The notes beneath the pieces were generated by a model. It was not told the origin of the DNA, did not search any database, and saw only the letters and a program-made list of their open reading frames with translations. The position numbers and the translations under genes were made by a program. A stretch of 64,000 nt of DNA, from NCBI GenBank assembly GCA_012934845.2, contig WNNJ02002222.1, positions 62,001 through 126,000 on the forward strand, given 5' to 3'. Of this stretch, positions 1 to 13,700 are shown piece by piece (position 1 is the stretch's first letter; each line of letters opens with the position of its first letter). This stretch comes from Pomphorhynchus laevis. Lineage: Eukaryota > Acanthocephala > Palaeacanthocephala > Echinorhynchida > Pomphorhynchidae.

Positions 1-302
1 AAGAATAATAATATTAATACGTCTAATACATTACTATTAATAATACTATAAAAAAGATATTTTTGTTTTCAAAAAATTAAGTTACAAAAATACTTGCACC
101 AAAATTAGTATTTAGTGCGAGTACTATAAATGGAATCCGTTCTATTTTGACGACTGCTCATAGAGTGAAGTTTACTTTAATAATATGAAGCAAGATTTAA
201 TCTTATCTTAACTTAAAAATGTGTTTAATAAAATTCAAATGTTCAATTTTTGCAATTGTTTAGATTGGTTTTGATATCAAACTTATAGTTTAATTGAATT
301 CA

Positions 303-3300
303 ATGTCATCCGCTCCCATAGCCGAGCGTAACCAAGGTATACATCTATATTGTAGGTATTTGATTATTCCTTTTGATTTTCAGACGCTACAATATACGTT
401 GGTGGATTGGATGAGAACGTAAACGAAGTTATTCTGTGGGAATTATTCGTTCAAGCCGGTCCGGTTGGTAAGCCAATGTTACCCTGACAATCACAACTTT
501 AATCACTAATTCCCCACACACAGGAAATGAAATTATAAGTTATCGAGCTCTAATTTGATTGAAACTGTTTAGTTTCAATCACAAAAAAATCATTTTCTTT
601 GAAAGCCATTATTTGCAATATGCGTCGCTAAACTTTAAGATAAAGGCACTCGCACTATCTCTCTATCACTGCGTTCCTGTAATTCCCTCTTATTTCACGT
701 TCCCGACGTCCGCCGCACTCCCTCCTTTATTACATTCAAATACCGCTTCCGTACCCGCCTTCTTGACACATGATTTAGATTTTGTTGTGATCATGTAAGC
801 GTGCGCCGGCACGCATTTGCAACGTAAAAATAAATCTTTTTTAAGCCTCGAATTTTGCAGAGTCTAAGCATTATTAATCTATGCGAATAGCCTCATTGAA
901 AATAGCATTCATATTTTGGCCTCGCTGCTATGTTGGGTCCAGGAATAGGGCCGAAACCTGATAGCATATCAGTTCCTCATGATGACCTCTAATCCTTATT
1001 CTGATACGTTGTTTGTTTATTATTAGTCAATTCGTAAAAATTGACTTTTATTTTAAATTTCAATCTTAAATTTTCACTTGATGTAAATATATATTGTATG
1101 AAATCTTATAAAATCATTTGCGGAAAATTTGTATGGATTGATAATAAATAATATACTTTGTATTAGAATAAGATACTATATAATTAAATTTTACCAGAGG
1201 AAATACGTCATTAGCACGTGTTTGGCCCCACTGCTATGTTGGATAGAGGAGTTAGGGGCCGAAACCTGATAGCATAGCAGTTCCTCTTGATGATCTATAA
1301 TCCTTATTATGATACAACGTCTGTTATTTATTAGTCAATTCATAAAAATTGACTTTTATTTTAAATTTTAATTTTTTATTTGAGATAATGAGATATAATG
1401 AGATACTAAATAAACAAATTTCATCAGAGGAGATACGTCATTAGCATGTATTTGCCCCCCCCTGCTATGTTATGTAAAGGAATAGCGGCCGAAACCTGAT
1501 AATACAATGGTTCCTCCTGATGACATCTAATTCTTATTCTGATACATCGTCTGTTATGTATTGGTCAATTCATAAAAAATGACTTTTATTTTAAATTTTA
1601 ACTCTATATAAACTATAAAAAATCTTACATAAAAATTATTTATTATAAAATATTAAATAATAATTATTTAATTATAAATAAAATATTAATAATTAATTAT
1701 TATTCCAGCAAATTACTTTTTTCTGAAGATGTTTACAGAGGCTAGCGAAATATTAAATAAAATTTTCCTTCTTTCTTTGATCCAGATCTAATAATTCTTT
1801 ACAAAAAATATTATTTAATATTTCAATATCAACTGTCATCATCAGGATAAAATTATTAAAGAAAACTGTCAAATCTGTAACAATTACCATTGAAATATTG
1901 AACATATTGTTCGATTTATATATTGTTTAATTTTCCTAAAAATATAAAAATAAAGTGATATTTATTTAAATAAATAAGCATTTATTTTTAATAGAATATG
2001 TTTGGCATAATATTGTATTATTTTAATTGAATCTTAAATATAAAACGTAGAAGTTTCAAGCGAATATCATTCAATTGTAGAATGAGATATGAATGAGAAA
2101 AATGATAAGTTTGAGAAGTTTATTTCTAAATTTATTTAGTAAACTAATTTAAATTTATTAAATTTAAACAAAATTTTAATAAGATTTTTAATATTATTTT
2201 TTTATCCAAAATGTTTTTTTTTAAATTTGTATCTAAAAGTTTGCTTTTAATTAAATTTATTTTTAGTTAAGTTATAAATTTAAATTTATGTAATTTTGAA
2301 AATTTTAATAAAATTTTTAATATTAAATTTTCTTATCTAAAATTTCAATTTGAAATTTTAAATGTTTTAGTAAATGTTCACATGCCGAAAGATAGAGTAA
2401 CCACACAGCATCAAGGTTATGGATTCGTGGAATTTCTCGGAGAAGAAGACGCTGACTACGCCATTAAAATAATGAATATGATTAAATTGTTCGGTAAACC
2501 AATTAGAGTTAATAAAGTAATAAAAGCTTGTAAAATGATAGAAATTGTACGTCTAATTTTCGAATTTAGGCTTCAGCGCATCAGAAGAATCTTGACGTCG
2601 GAGCTAACCTATTCATAGGTAACTTAGACCCTGAAGTGGACGAAAAGCTTTTGTACGATACTTTCTCCGCGTTTGGAATCATACTGCAAACGCCAAAGGT
2701 AATTTTCATCGATTTGAAAACAAATTTTATTCTTGTATCTAGATAATGAGAGATCCCGATACTGGAAATTCGAAAGGGTACGCATTTATAAATTTCGCAA
2801 GTTTTGAAGCGAGTGACGCAGCTCTTGAGGCCATGAATGGACAGTTTCTATCCAATCGTCCAATTACTTTATCTTATGCTTTTAAAAAAGACAGCAAAGG
2901 AGAGCGTCACGGATCTGCGGCAGAGCGTCTGTTAGCAGCGCAAAATCCATTGACCCAAACGGACAGACCTCATCAATTATTTGCCGATGCTCCACCTGGT
3001 ATGATTACGTCAGCTAATATGCCGGCAGGTCTTGTACTTCCAGCCGGATTTATGTCTTTAATGTCAATGCCTGGTGGAACATTTCCGCCTCCACCTCATC
3101 CTCCACCTCCAATTCCATATAGTGGTGGTACATTAAATCCTCCTCCACCATGTCAGTTTGCATTTTTGCCATCTACTCAGCAACAGACGTTCCCACCTCC
3201 TCCACCATCAGTGATCGGATTCATGCCAGTTTCAGGAATCGCATCCCAACAGCTATCTATTCCTCCACCACTCCCATTGCCAATATCGATTGCAACTGCA

Positions 3301-3420
3301 AGTATACCTAGACCTCCACCCCCGCCAATATCATCGTTTGCCATTAGACCACCACCTCCTCCACCTCCATCACATCCTTCATCCATATCAGATCCGACAA
3401 TAATGACAGCTACAAACTGA
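303..3420 (+). CDS. SF3B4: Splicing factor 3b subunit 4 (SAP49), complete, five exons
   Basis: Exons 303-336, 384-467, 2371-2516, 2570-2698 and 2743-3420 join in consistent phase into about 356 residues. The protein is an RNA-binding subunit of the SF3b complex of U2 snRNP and helps hold U2 at the branch site in the nucleus. RRM1 starts near residue 13 (RNP2 IYVGGL, RNP1 GYGFVEFL near 52). RRM2 starts near residue 100 (RNP2 LFIGNL, RNP1 KGYAFINF near 142). The block [20 protein letters not shown] after RRM2 is diagnostic for this family. The tail from about residue 222 is proline-rich with poly-P runs, as in homologues but shorter than in human. The ATG at 303 gives the family N-terminus [11 protein letters not shown]. 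All introns have GT..AG ends; intron 2 (468-2370) is swollen by repeats while the others are 45-53 bp. [10 protein letters not shown] and [15 protein letters not shown] resemble nematode sap-49. Confidence 0.96.
645..840 (+). repeat. Dispersed SINE-like repeat with GC-rich hairpin, copy 1
   Basis: This is a less AT-rich block in SF3B4 intron 2. It shares a pyrimidine-rich segment, a TTAGATTTT..TGT stretch and the end GTAAAAATAAATC with a block at 4388-4522. Near the 3' end it holds the palindrome GCGTGCGCCGGCACGC; the other copy has GCGTGCGTCGGTACGC. No coding potential is evident. A SINE or MITE tail is possible, but no pol III box was recognised. Confidence 0.5.
880..1640 (+). mobile_element. 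Three head-to-tail Penelope-like 3' tails in SF3B4 intron 2
   Basis: Three copies of one tail module start near 905, 1200 and 1430. Each carries TGCTATGTT, a CCGAAAC box, TTCCT and GATGA. The same module follows the C-terminal coding end of Penelope-like elements at 39332-39500 and, in reverse, at 43500-43670. The segment 1110-1190 still resembles the last codons and stop region of those elements. These are therefore 3' ends without RT, in the sense direction of the host gene. See the findings for their pairing pattern. Confidence 0.75.
1716..1801 (+). repeat. 80-bp dispersed repeat (CTGAAGA..GCGAAA family), copy a
   Basis: The family consensus reads CTGAAGATGCTAACAGA, then GTTAGCGAAATAT, an AT stretch, then TTTGATCCAGCTTCAATAA. 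Copies lie at 1716, 13569, 15061, 15437, 15885 (reverse) and 16915 (reverse), with partial copies near 15303 and 16005. The remainder of intron 2 (1802-2370) is AT-rich with no visible feature. Confidence 0.6.
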
Positions 3421-4387
3421 TACAACTGCTTGTTTACATCAAAGTAAGATTGTCAAATTAATATATACATTGTGATAAATTGTAAAAAATATAAAAATGT
3501 TTCACTGTTTTGAGTTATTGCCTAACGCCTTTTAGACGAGATGTTTCTTCGTGTTTTAGTTAGTTAATTCGTTTTTTTCCTGAAGGATGTATAGCCTATC
3601 AGATTTCTATAATCTGATTGTGATAACCTGTACTGCCGAATTGTGTTTGTCAAAGCGGTTTCTATATTTTATCAGGTGTTTCGTCTTTTAAACATAAAAT
3701 GTCTTCGCATATTAGACTTAAAACAAAATTTTTTGCTCTAAAAATTCTTTATTGTTCATCGTATGGAAATCGTACTTATAGTCTACATAAGAATAATTCA
3801 AGTAAAGTTTTATGATTTTTAGAAACTAATAGATAATGTAATTGATATACAAGATAAAATGTTTTGATAATTATAATCATAATTATAATTCATATTTATA
3901 ACGCTAACAAACAAAGATTCACAATTTTTGTTTTGAAAAATATACATCAAACTAACATTTTTAAGTTTCAAAAATACAAAATCGTTTTGTTTTATTGATA
4001 TATTTATTAATCTCGTATCAGGTTGCCAGCACCACCAACGAAATGCTGCAATGAGATTGTCGCAAATGGCGAACTCACCGTTTCGAGCTAATTAAATCCC
4101 ATCAGTAGCTTGTACTCCCCATAATTCGATTAAAGGAGGGCGAAGGACTAGACGGTAATTTTAAACAACTAAATACTATTAAGCGCATAACACCTGGCTT
4201 TAACCAACCTCACCTCGATATTTTCTGAATATCTTGCTATATGTAGAGCATAAAGTTTGCACTGTTGTCTTATTCTATAAATAAGCCCTATACATTACTT
4301 TTGCATATAAGATTTTGTAAAATATATTTTATAAACTTTAGCAATAATTAATAATTATTCGAAATAATTTTTAATTATTAATAACAT
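3421..4387. other. SF3B4 3' flank, no gene seen
   Basis: AT-rich sequence after the SF3B4 stop. No further exon, RNA gene or clear repeat was recognised. No canonical AATAAA was seen close to the stop, so the polyadenylation site is uncertain. Confidence 0.4.
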
Positions 4388-4522
4388 ATATGCTTCCTCC
4401 TTTATCACATTCTCAAATACATCCTTCGTTCCAACCTTCTCGACACATAACTTAGATTTTTTTATTCTGTTGTGGTTATGTAAGCGTGCGTCGGTACGCA
4501 TTTTTCACGTAAAAATAAATCC
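4388..4522 (+). repeat. Dispersed SINE-like repeat, copy 2
   Basis: Second copy of the block at 645-840. It shares the CTTCCTCCTTTA start, the TTAGATTTTTTTATT..TGTTGTGGTTATGTAAG core, the hairpin GCGTGCGTCGGTACGC and the CGTAAAAATAAATC end. A short related end (GTAAAAATAAATCGCTG) recurs near 4979. Confidence 0.5.
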
Positions 4523-5899
4523 TGTTTTTAATTAATAACAATTATAAATAACTAATAAACTTTGTTTATCAATAATAACGTTTATTATTAATAATTAATA
4601 AACTTTATTAAATATTAATAATTAATAAACTTTATTAATTATTAAGATTTTATAATCTTCTCAGTCTCGAAGAATCAACCGTTTACCTATCTAACTGCAG
4701 TCGTCTCAGCGATAAAGTTAGATTTTGCTCGAACCAATGTGATTCCTTAATGTACGTCTTTGTATTTCCTTTTTTGTTGAAAATGTCTCTTAGACAGGTT
4801 GACAAATTGCGTAGGCTAAACTAGCTTTAAATTTGAATTTATTTTCTTTGACGTAATTTTTACACATTCATTCATGCGACGTTTTTGACCTCATGGATTT
4901 CTTTTAATTTTTAACTCTGAAATTTGATGTTCAAAATACTTGTGAAATTATCGTAACCCAAGCCGAAATGCGCTGTGGGTAAAAATAAATCGCTGAATTA
5001 ATAATAAAAATATTAAATTAATAATTAATTAATAATTTAATAATTATTTTTTATTGATTTTTAATTATTATTTTTTATAGCTGAAAATTATAATATTTTA
5101 AAATAATATCAAGTATGAAATAATTCAGTATTTATAATTACGTATTAATAATTACGTTTATTATTAATAATTAATAAATTTTATTAATTACTAATTAATA
5201 ATAATTTAATTATATTTGAACATTTTATGAAAATTTATTACTTTTTACAGTAAGATGTGTGGATAAGTTTATAGTTTATTTTTTTTATGATAAGTTTCAG
5301 TTTTTTATGGATGTTGAATGCTTCACATATATACTTAACAAAACGACTTCATTAGATGATTTGTAATTTGGCCATTATCGATATAAATAGGAAACCATAA
5401 TGAGCAAAATACCACTTTGAAGCGAAACACAAGCCATTGATGAAACGTTTTATTATATATTCAAGCTAGTGAGGATATGTTGAGAGACACTATCTGGATT
5501 TTGATTAGTGCATATTGTACACCGCTTGTATAAACTTACTGAATAGTTTCATATCTAAAATATAAAACTATTTTTATGTAAATAGTTTCAAATTTATATA
5601 AGAAAATGGTAAGGCATCACCATTTTGATTTGGTGAATGCAGTGATTGACACTACTGACTTACACATGTTTGTTTAGTGGTGTGAGAAAGTGCATTCTGG
5701 TGATAATACACACATTCCGGTGTAATATAAATATTGCATTTTAATGTTAGCTATTCTCTACGAGATTTAAAATAATTTGCTGTTTCTAATTTGTTTTCCA
5801 AAAAGAATTATGTGATTTGAATTATTTTTAACTATTGCGGGTCAAACGACATACCATATTATTCCATCGGTATACAGTATGTGTTGTTATTCCATCATA
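4523..5899. other. AT-rich intergenic stretch
   Basis: Long runs of ATTAATAATTAATAAA-type sequence (4540-5230) followed by unremarkable AT-rich DNA. No coding region, RNA gene or clean repeat boundary was recognised. Confidence 0.4.
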
Positions 5900-6180
5900 C
5901 AATATTGCTCTTCATTGCGTGGATTCGCTAACATTTCTCGAAGTAATTTTGGACTTATATCTCGTTATCATCATTTGTACTAAAAAAGGTTCGTTTCTAT
6001 TATCCTATTCTGCGTGATATTCGTTGCATTCGAAAAAACCACAATTTTTCCCATTTCCAGCACACTAATGTCCTCTCTCTTGCTACCTCGTCTTGACTAT
6101 TGCTTCTCATTTTTCTCAAACTTCCCATCTTGTCTTACATCCCCTCGGTATCGCCTTTTTCGCACTGCAGCCCGCATACT
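5900..6180 (+). mobile_element. CR1/L2-like LINE fragment, C-terminal RT part
   Basis: Fragmentary translations read CVDSLTFLEVILD and then a segment like the LVLSRLDYC region that follows the RT palm in CR1/L2/Rex-type LINEs. The segment is repeated in diverged form at 6420-6605, so two copies of one LINE family are joined here. Stops and frame changes are frequent; it is a dead remnant. Confidence 0.6.
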
Positions 6181-6910
6181 TGTGTAATATGTATGTTGTG
6201 TAATATGCAGATGACATCCTTATCTATTTATAAGCATCTAATTCACCCTTAACTACTATCCTCGCCTCGGTTTCATTCTGGCTAGAATCCTTATCTCATA
6301 ATTTTCGTCCATTAGAATGATGTTAAATTCCACGAAATCTAGTGTTTTTGGATCCACCAGATTCAATCTTATCGCACGCAGATTCAATCTTATCTTGCTA
6401 TCTTTTTTAATGGTCATCGCCTTCCTTGCGTGGATTCGCTAAAATTTCTTGGAGTAATTACAAACTCATTTATCTCATTCTAATTTGCTGTTATCTTTTT
6501 CTGTTATCCTTTTATGCAGACATTCGTCGAATTCGATAAACGTCAATTTTACCATTTCAAACACTCTAATGTCCTCCCTTCTGCTACCTCGTGTTGACTA
6601 TTTCATCTTATCAACCTTCATTGACTCAATGTACATAATATAGTTTTATATTACTCTGACACTCGCTTTTCTTTTACTTTATCATCCCCTCCGTATCTTC
6701 ACCTAAAATTACACTGTGCTGAATATTCGTCCTCCAGAGCACTTCGCTCAAACAATCAGTTCTTGCTACGCATTCCTCATCATCGGACGAACTTTGGACT
6801 GCGTTCCTGTCTCATTTCGATTACTTTCATTTAAAATTATCTTCCCTTAAACTTTGTAACTAGCCTAACCTCACTACCTTTAAATCCATGCTTCGCATTT
6901 TTCTACTGAG
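6181..6910 (+). mobile_element. CR1/L2-like LINE fragment, YADD to C-terminus
   Basis: A reading near 6190 gives YADDILIYL, the RT catalytic box. A second KFLGVI-like segment lies near 6440, and near 6740-6830 a stretch reads like the end domain of L2/CR1 proteins (LRIPHHRTNFGLRSCLIS). Frames change repeatedly. It continues directly from the fragment at 5900-6180 and is probably a second insertion of the same family. Confidence 0.6.
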
Positions 6911-7745
6911 CAACCAGGCTCTGCAGCTAAGCTATCAATGAGATTCTAATTTTCCATAGTTCTAAAGTCGGCTACGTGATATGGACCTCAGTCACATCAT
7001 TTTTTATGTTTTTTGTTTGTTTCAGTTGACTTGTAAGCTGCCTGTCTGCATGAGTCACTTAAAAATTAATGATTCTATCTATTGTTTGTATGTATCGATT
7101 AAAAATCGATTTGGCGACGTGAACGTTGTATAAAAGTATATTCCGATTTTATCCAATAAAAATTATTTTTAACTGAGTATTTTCGTTGTAAAACTAAACA
7201 ACCAGACATTGATTGAATAGTCAAAAAATCTATTTATTGACACATTTGTTATAGACAACATTTTGTTTGATAAATTTACTGATTAAATATTTAAATGTAT
7301 GACCAGCTACATTCCAATTACATTTAATTAATAAACATTTTGGTTACAGTATACTTCAATTACATTTTTGATTTTACTAATAGACATTTTATATTTAGCA
7401 ATTGCTATTTTTATTTAAAAATTACAATTTTTAAATCATAAATATAAAAAATATAAAAAAATGTTTAATATATTTTATATATAATAAATAATAAAATAAT
7501 GTAAAACAGTTAAATGAAAAATTCAAGCGCAGATTCTTCAGTTTCTTCTTTGAAACATGCCACATTGCCCCGATGTATGGCAATACTAAGACGCTGCATC
7601 ATTTATGATGTAGTGTCTTGTTTAATTAATATTTGTTTAATTAATATTGAGATTGATTTATGTTAAAATGCTTGAATATTAATTTTTATATTAATCAACT
7701 TGGGATAAACATGAAAGTTCATAAACATTTCATTTTTACATATAA
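6911..7745. other. AT-rich intergenic stretch
   Basis: No gene or clear repeat was recognised upstream of the next host gene. Its promoter and any 5' exons may lie here but could not be identified. Confidence 0.35.
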
Positions 7746-10700
7746 ATGTCAGCTTTTCAAGCATTTAATCTGTTGATTTTCGATATCTACATTGGAAGTT
7801 GTTTGAACGAAATGCCAAGCCCGATGGATCTTGATACACTCATATCTGCTCTCATTCGTGCAGCAACATCCGAAGTTAAGGTAATTAGCTTAAAATTTTC
7901 TTATATAATTAGCAATTATTTCATATTCTTGCACAGCGGGAGCTAAATGGAAATCGAAATTTCCTACATAAAACGAACAAGCTTAATTCTAATGCGGAGC
8001 CACAGGATACTGTTATAGACATTATCAGAAATGCACGTTCTTTACATAAAACCGGAAATAATGATATCAATGTCGCTAATCAACCTACTACTTTAACGAA
8101 AGCAACTATCAGAAAAAGTAAATATATTGGTCCATCCCAGTGCATTGGTAAATGCTTTAACTTTTGCGAACATATGAACATCAACAATAATTTATTTTAA
8201 ATATATAAAATGAATTAATACTATAAAATGAAATAAGTATTTTTAGTTTTGCTTCAAATAATACCTTAGATCGTGAATGTATCTGTTCAATGGAACTCTG
8301 CATATTTAGAGATTTAAAACGACACATTTCTGAACAAAAATTTTCGTGTAAATTACATTGCTAAGTTGAAGACAATATGACTAGTGATTCTGTTTTGATC
8401 TACCAGTCAACTCGATAATTATTAAACGCCGATCGTAAGTTATTCGAACACTAAACGCTATCGTAGACAAAGAGAATAAATGTTGAAATTCAAACGCTAT
8501 TAAAACATTCTTATAAAAGCCCATAACGTCGTTTTCAAAACATCCATTCTATACTATCGAGTTTCCGTAAGTTGTCAATAGTGAAATAGTCCCAACTCAC
8601 AATCATATCATATCTTAAAATCGGAAATATTAAAGTTTTGAAATATCTCATAGCTGTATCAAAACCAACCACATATAGAAAACTAAGAGCCGAAAACCTA
8701 GACGCTACTTTACACTTAACCTGTTAATCTATTAAATGCTTTTACACTTGACTTGTTAGATGTGTTTAGTAAAATCCATTGAATTTTTAAAGTAATTCCT
8801 AGATAACAGAATCGAGTGACCAATTCAATTGGAATACAATTGTAAGACAAACGATTATGCAAAAACAATCGGCCATCTTTCATGAATTTGATCTATTTTG
8901 TATCAAGTAGATATTGACTTAACATTCATTTTATAGATTGAGTTTGGTGAATGCAAGTTGTAAATCAACTACATTGAATAAGAATAGGACGAGATCATCT
9001 GCATTTAATAGTCAATGTGATTCCTGAGTACACACATGACTAGGCAAATGTGAAATAATCAGACTAAACAGTAAAGGTCTCAAAGGATCAAATGTACCTT
9101 CTAAATGTATATGTTTGTACCTTTTAAAAATACACCTTAAATGAACTTTTTCGTACCTTCTAAACCATCATTTTGACTAACTTATGATAAAATAGATTCA
9201 GATTCACACAATTAAATAACTTCATGCAATCTTTGAAGACTGCGTAGAAAGGCTTTGGCTCCTCCGAGCATTAAACATTACATTCTTAAAATCAATTATG
9301 GCATTGATAGTGGAATGAGAAAACCGAAAATCATAATGTACATCAAACAATTACTCGCATTATGCAACAATTACATATAGGAAGATCATCAACAGACAAT
9401 TGAGACTCATATAGAAAGATCATCAACAGACAATTGAGTCGCTACACCTATCGACTCATGAAAATAAGCATTGCAACTGAGGACCGCATAGCTCACATTT
9501 TCTCCGCATGTGCACCACAGACTGGACGCAGTGAGATGGAGAAAGATGCTTTCTGGGAAACGCTAGACGCTCACACACGGGAAATCTCTCCTGCAGACCT
9601 CATCATAATTGCTGGAGATCTCAACGGACATGTCGGGCAGACTGCTGATGGATCTCCATGTCATGATGGCAAAGGCTATGGTCGACGGAATAAGGATGGA
9701 GAACGAATAATTGAGTTTGCTGACTCGCATGATCTCGTTATTACCAATACATGGTTCATCAAGCGATCCACGCAGCTCCCAACATATTACAGCACGAACA
9801 TTAAAACCCAAATCGATTATATTCTCGTGCGGCGTAAAAACTTGTCCACTGTAACTAATGTCAAGGCCTTACCATACGAGACACTAACAACGCAACACCG
9901 CCCAATAATTGCAGTCATGAAAATCAAGCCACCGCAGCAAAACGTGATGGAAAATCGCACGGGACCATCAAGAACCAAATGGTGGAATTTTGGCGATAGG
10001 GAAGCAGAGATAATCTCGAGGATACGGCTTCCCGAAGTAACCACAGTTGAAGAAACGTGGAGCAAGACTGCACATATAGTACATACCATAGTGGATAAGA
10101 CACTTGGTCGTACAAAAGCCGGTAAAAGATACATTAAGCGCGATACGTGGCTCTGGACTGAAGATGTGAAATCGAAAGTCAAGGATAAGAAACGAATGTT
10201 TCATATATATCTCGGCGACAAGATACAGGCAAACTTGCATGCATACCACCTAGCCAAGAGAAACCTAAAAAGGCCGTTGCGATTGCCAGAGCTGTACACT
10301 ACGATAAGGTGCACAAAAGACTCGATACACGCGATGGTGAACAAGACCTATTTCGGCTTGTGAAGCGAAGGCATCAAAACACGCAGGACATCGAAAAGTT
10401 TTACTGCATTAATGGAAGGGACGGCAAACTAATAATTGATCGACAGAAAGTTCGAGATAGATGGCGTGATCATTTTGAGGAAATCTCAAATGAAGAGTTT
10501 CCGCATCTACCGATCCCAAAAGTTGCAGAAACGTCCGGTCCATTACCTCAAATAAGTGAGGACGAAGTGAAAGATGCATTCAAACGTATGATGACTAGCA
10601 AAGCCACAGGTCTAGACGACATTGCGACTGAGCTCTGAAAAGCCAAAAGATGGGATCCAATCCCCTGACTTACCAGTTTCTTCAACAAGATTATTGATGA

Positions 10701-13700
10701 GTATATGATACCGAGCGACTGGCAGAGCAGCACCACGATACCAATATGGAAAAAGAAGGGGAACGCAGCGGACTGCTCAAGTCACCGTCCAATTCGACTG
10801 ATCTCGCAAACAATGAAAATATTTGAACGAATTCTAGATAAGCGTATCCGTGACATTGTTGATATCACCGTAAACCAAACAGGATTCGTAAAAAACTGTG
10901 GCACCACTGACGCTATCCACGCAGCACGACTGCTCCTGGAAAAACACTTGGAGAAAAATCAGCCGCTCCACGCTGTATTCTTGGATTTGGAAAAGGCTTT
11001 TGATCGTGTACCACATGAATTAATATGGTATGCGCTGCGTTAGCACCAAGTCCCGGAACATTTAATCCGATGGGTGATGTTGCTCTACGAGAATACCGAA
11101 AGTCGGGTTCTAAGCGCAGCTGGAATCTCACAGCCATTTCAAATATCAGTGGGGGTCCATCAAGAAAGTGCTCTCTCACCGGCATTATTCAACACAGTTA
11201 TGAACGCTATAACGCGTGATATCCAAAAGTCGATTCCATATACCATTCTTTACGTTGACGATGTCTGGCTGGCGGCGGACAAGAAAAAGGACCTGGAGGA
11301 ATCAACTACTGTATGGAATAACCGACTCGCACAATACGGACTACGACTTAATCTAGACAAGACCGAATTCCTCACAACAGACCTACATGAAAGTGGCACC
11401 ATCAATATTAATGGCTTTGACCTGAGACGTAGGACCGGTTCAAGTACCTCGGAACCATACTCTCGGCAAGCGGCGACGTGACTTATGAAGTCAATGCACG
11501 AATAAGCTCAGCGTGGACAAAATGGCGAGCGACGACAGGTGTTTTATGTGACCGTCGCATCAAGGATCACCTGAAATCAAAGATCTACCGCTCAATCATT
11601 CGCCCTGTGGCTATGTACGGCACAGAGTGCTTGCCTATTACCAAGGCAGCGGAACGACGCTTTGCGGTCATGGAGACGAAAATGCTGCGGTGGATAAGCG
11701 GAATTACCCGGTATGACCACGTGAGAAATATGGACATCCTCCGAAGATACGGCGTCGCCCCTATCGTAAATAAAATGCAAGGGGCCAGACTCCGGTGGTA
11801 TGGCCACGTGTTGCGGAGTGAAAACTATTCCCTTGCAAAGACCGCCTTAAAGTATGAGATCATAGGCAAACGCCCGAGAGGTCGACCCAAGCACCGATGG
11901 TTAGATGGCCTTCACACAGATCTCAAGGCAGCTGGACTTCACCCAGACCAAGCCGAAAATAGAGCGAAATGAAGGGCTAAATCTCACATAGCCGACCCTG
12001 CCTCAAAGCGGGACAAAGGCTGAAGAATAAGAAGATCAACAGACAATTGAGAGAAGTATCAAGTGTGAAACGACATGAATTACTAAGAAAAATATAAAAG
12101 ACTGTAAAAATTTTGTATTTAAGGACACTTTTATGAAACCTTTACATGTTATCCCGCACTACTGAGATTACATAAATATATTATCTGTGCATATGGATTA
12201 CTCTATAAACAAATCTAAATATCATATTTGATATGATATTAAATATGATATTCTAGAATGATTACATAAATATATTGACTGTACATATGGATTACTCTAT
12301 GAACGAATTCAGAGCAAAGTAAAACATTATAGACAGGTTGATATACAGAATATCTAATTTTTTAGATATACAAGCATACAACTTGTTAATATTATCATCA
12401 ATCTGTTAACTAATTAATTGACCTGTCTGAATCAGGTTAATTAAAGATATCAAATTATGTGACCTTTGCGCTCCTCTTCTAAGTTTGTTCATGATATCTA
12501 CTAAGGATACATGCCATTCAGAATATTATCAATACGCCTTAATTGCATCACGTGGGACAATTGTTGTTAAACAATTTATGTTAATCGACCTTCAGAGGGC
12601 TCTTTTACAGATTTCCTAATCAGAAAATTTCTGCGATTGCAATTATTCCACAAATTTTCTGAATCAAAAAAAGTTATCAGAAGTAGCAAGCATCAGAGAC
12701 ACAGGTTTCAATGCGGCATTCATTCATGCTCTTTCTATAGTTTAGCTGAACAAAATCCAAGATACAAATCTTGATTGAGCATTTCTCTAGAAAGTTGCGA
12801 GGAACAAATAAGAGAGTAAATATCACCCCCAGCATGCATTTAATCTCAATGTTGATCATTTCATTTGAGCTTAATCACGCCCTGTATTGAAAACTTTATT
12901 GAGTACTAAACCCTGTATTGAGTACTCTTAATAGGTTACATTCTGTAACATTACATTCTGTCTCGAGCATGTTAAATCACTTGTCTGAACAATCAAAGAA
13001 ATTACACTGGCAATCGAATTAATAAGCAATACTCCAGATTACTAGTCGCAGACTTTTTCGAGCATTGTTTAATACATTTGTCTAAACATATTCTCCCCTT
13101 CTTAAGACACGTACACCTTTTTCCACTACAAGGGTAACAATGACCATCTACATGTAAAAACATAATAACGTACCAATATCACTTTTAAACGATTGTATTT
13201 AGTTTATCTCTCTCGTAAGTTGTATTTTTTATAGTTTTTTATTTACCTTTTATTTATCGAGTGGTTTTGTAAAAACTTAAAAAGACTGATTAAGTATGTT
13301 TTTTAAATACGAATTACTTAGTGAATGTACATGGCCAATGGAAAATTAACAGTAAATTTTGTTGTAACCGAATATTGTGTCAAAATTTAGTAATTCCTCC
13401 ATTGCAGATTTTGCAAAAGACATTTTGCCTGTTTGTGGTACATATACGACGCTTGCAATCTTAAAGCGAATGTACATAACTAAGGGAAAGTTAACAGTTA
13501 ACTGGTTGTACAACATTAATTTTGTTGTAACCAAACTTTTTGTGCCACGAACTTAGTGCCCCATTACTAATTTTCTGAAGATGCTTACAGAAGTAGTTAG
13601 CGAAATATCAGAAATAATTTAACTTCTTTCCTTTGAGCCAGCTCCAATAAAAGATCAGCATCAATAACATGACATGTTTGTAAACTGTGAACGTTTGTAA

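Noticed and set aside
3177-3425. Minus-strand glycine-rich open frame.
   Set aside because: It is the shadow of the proline-rich SF3B4 tail on the opposite strand.
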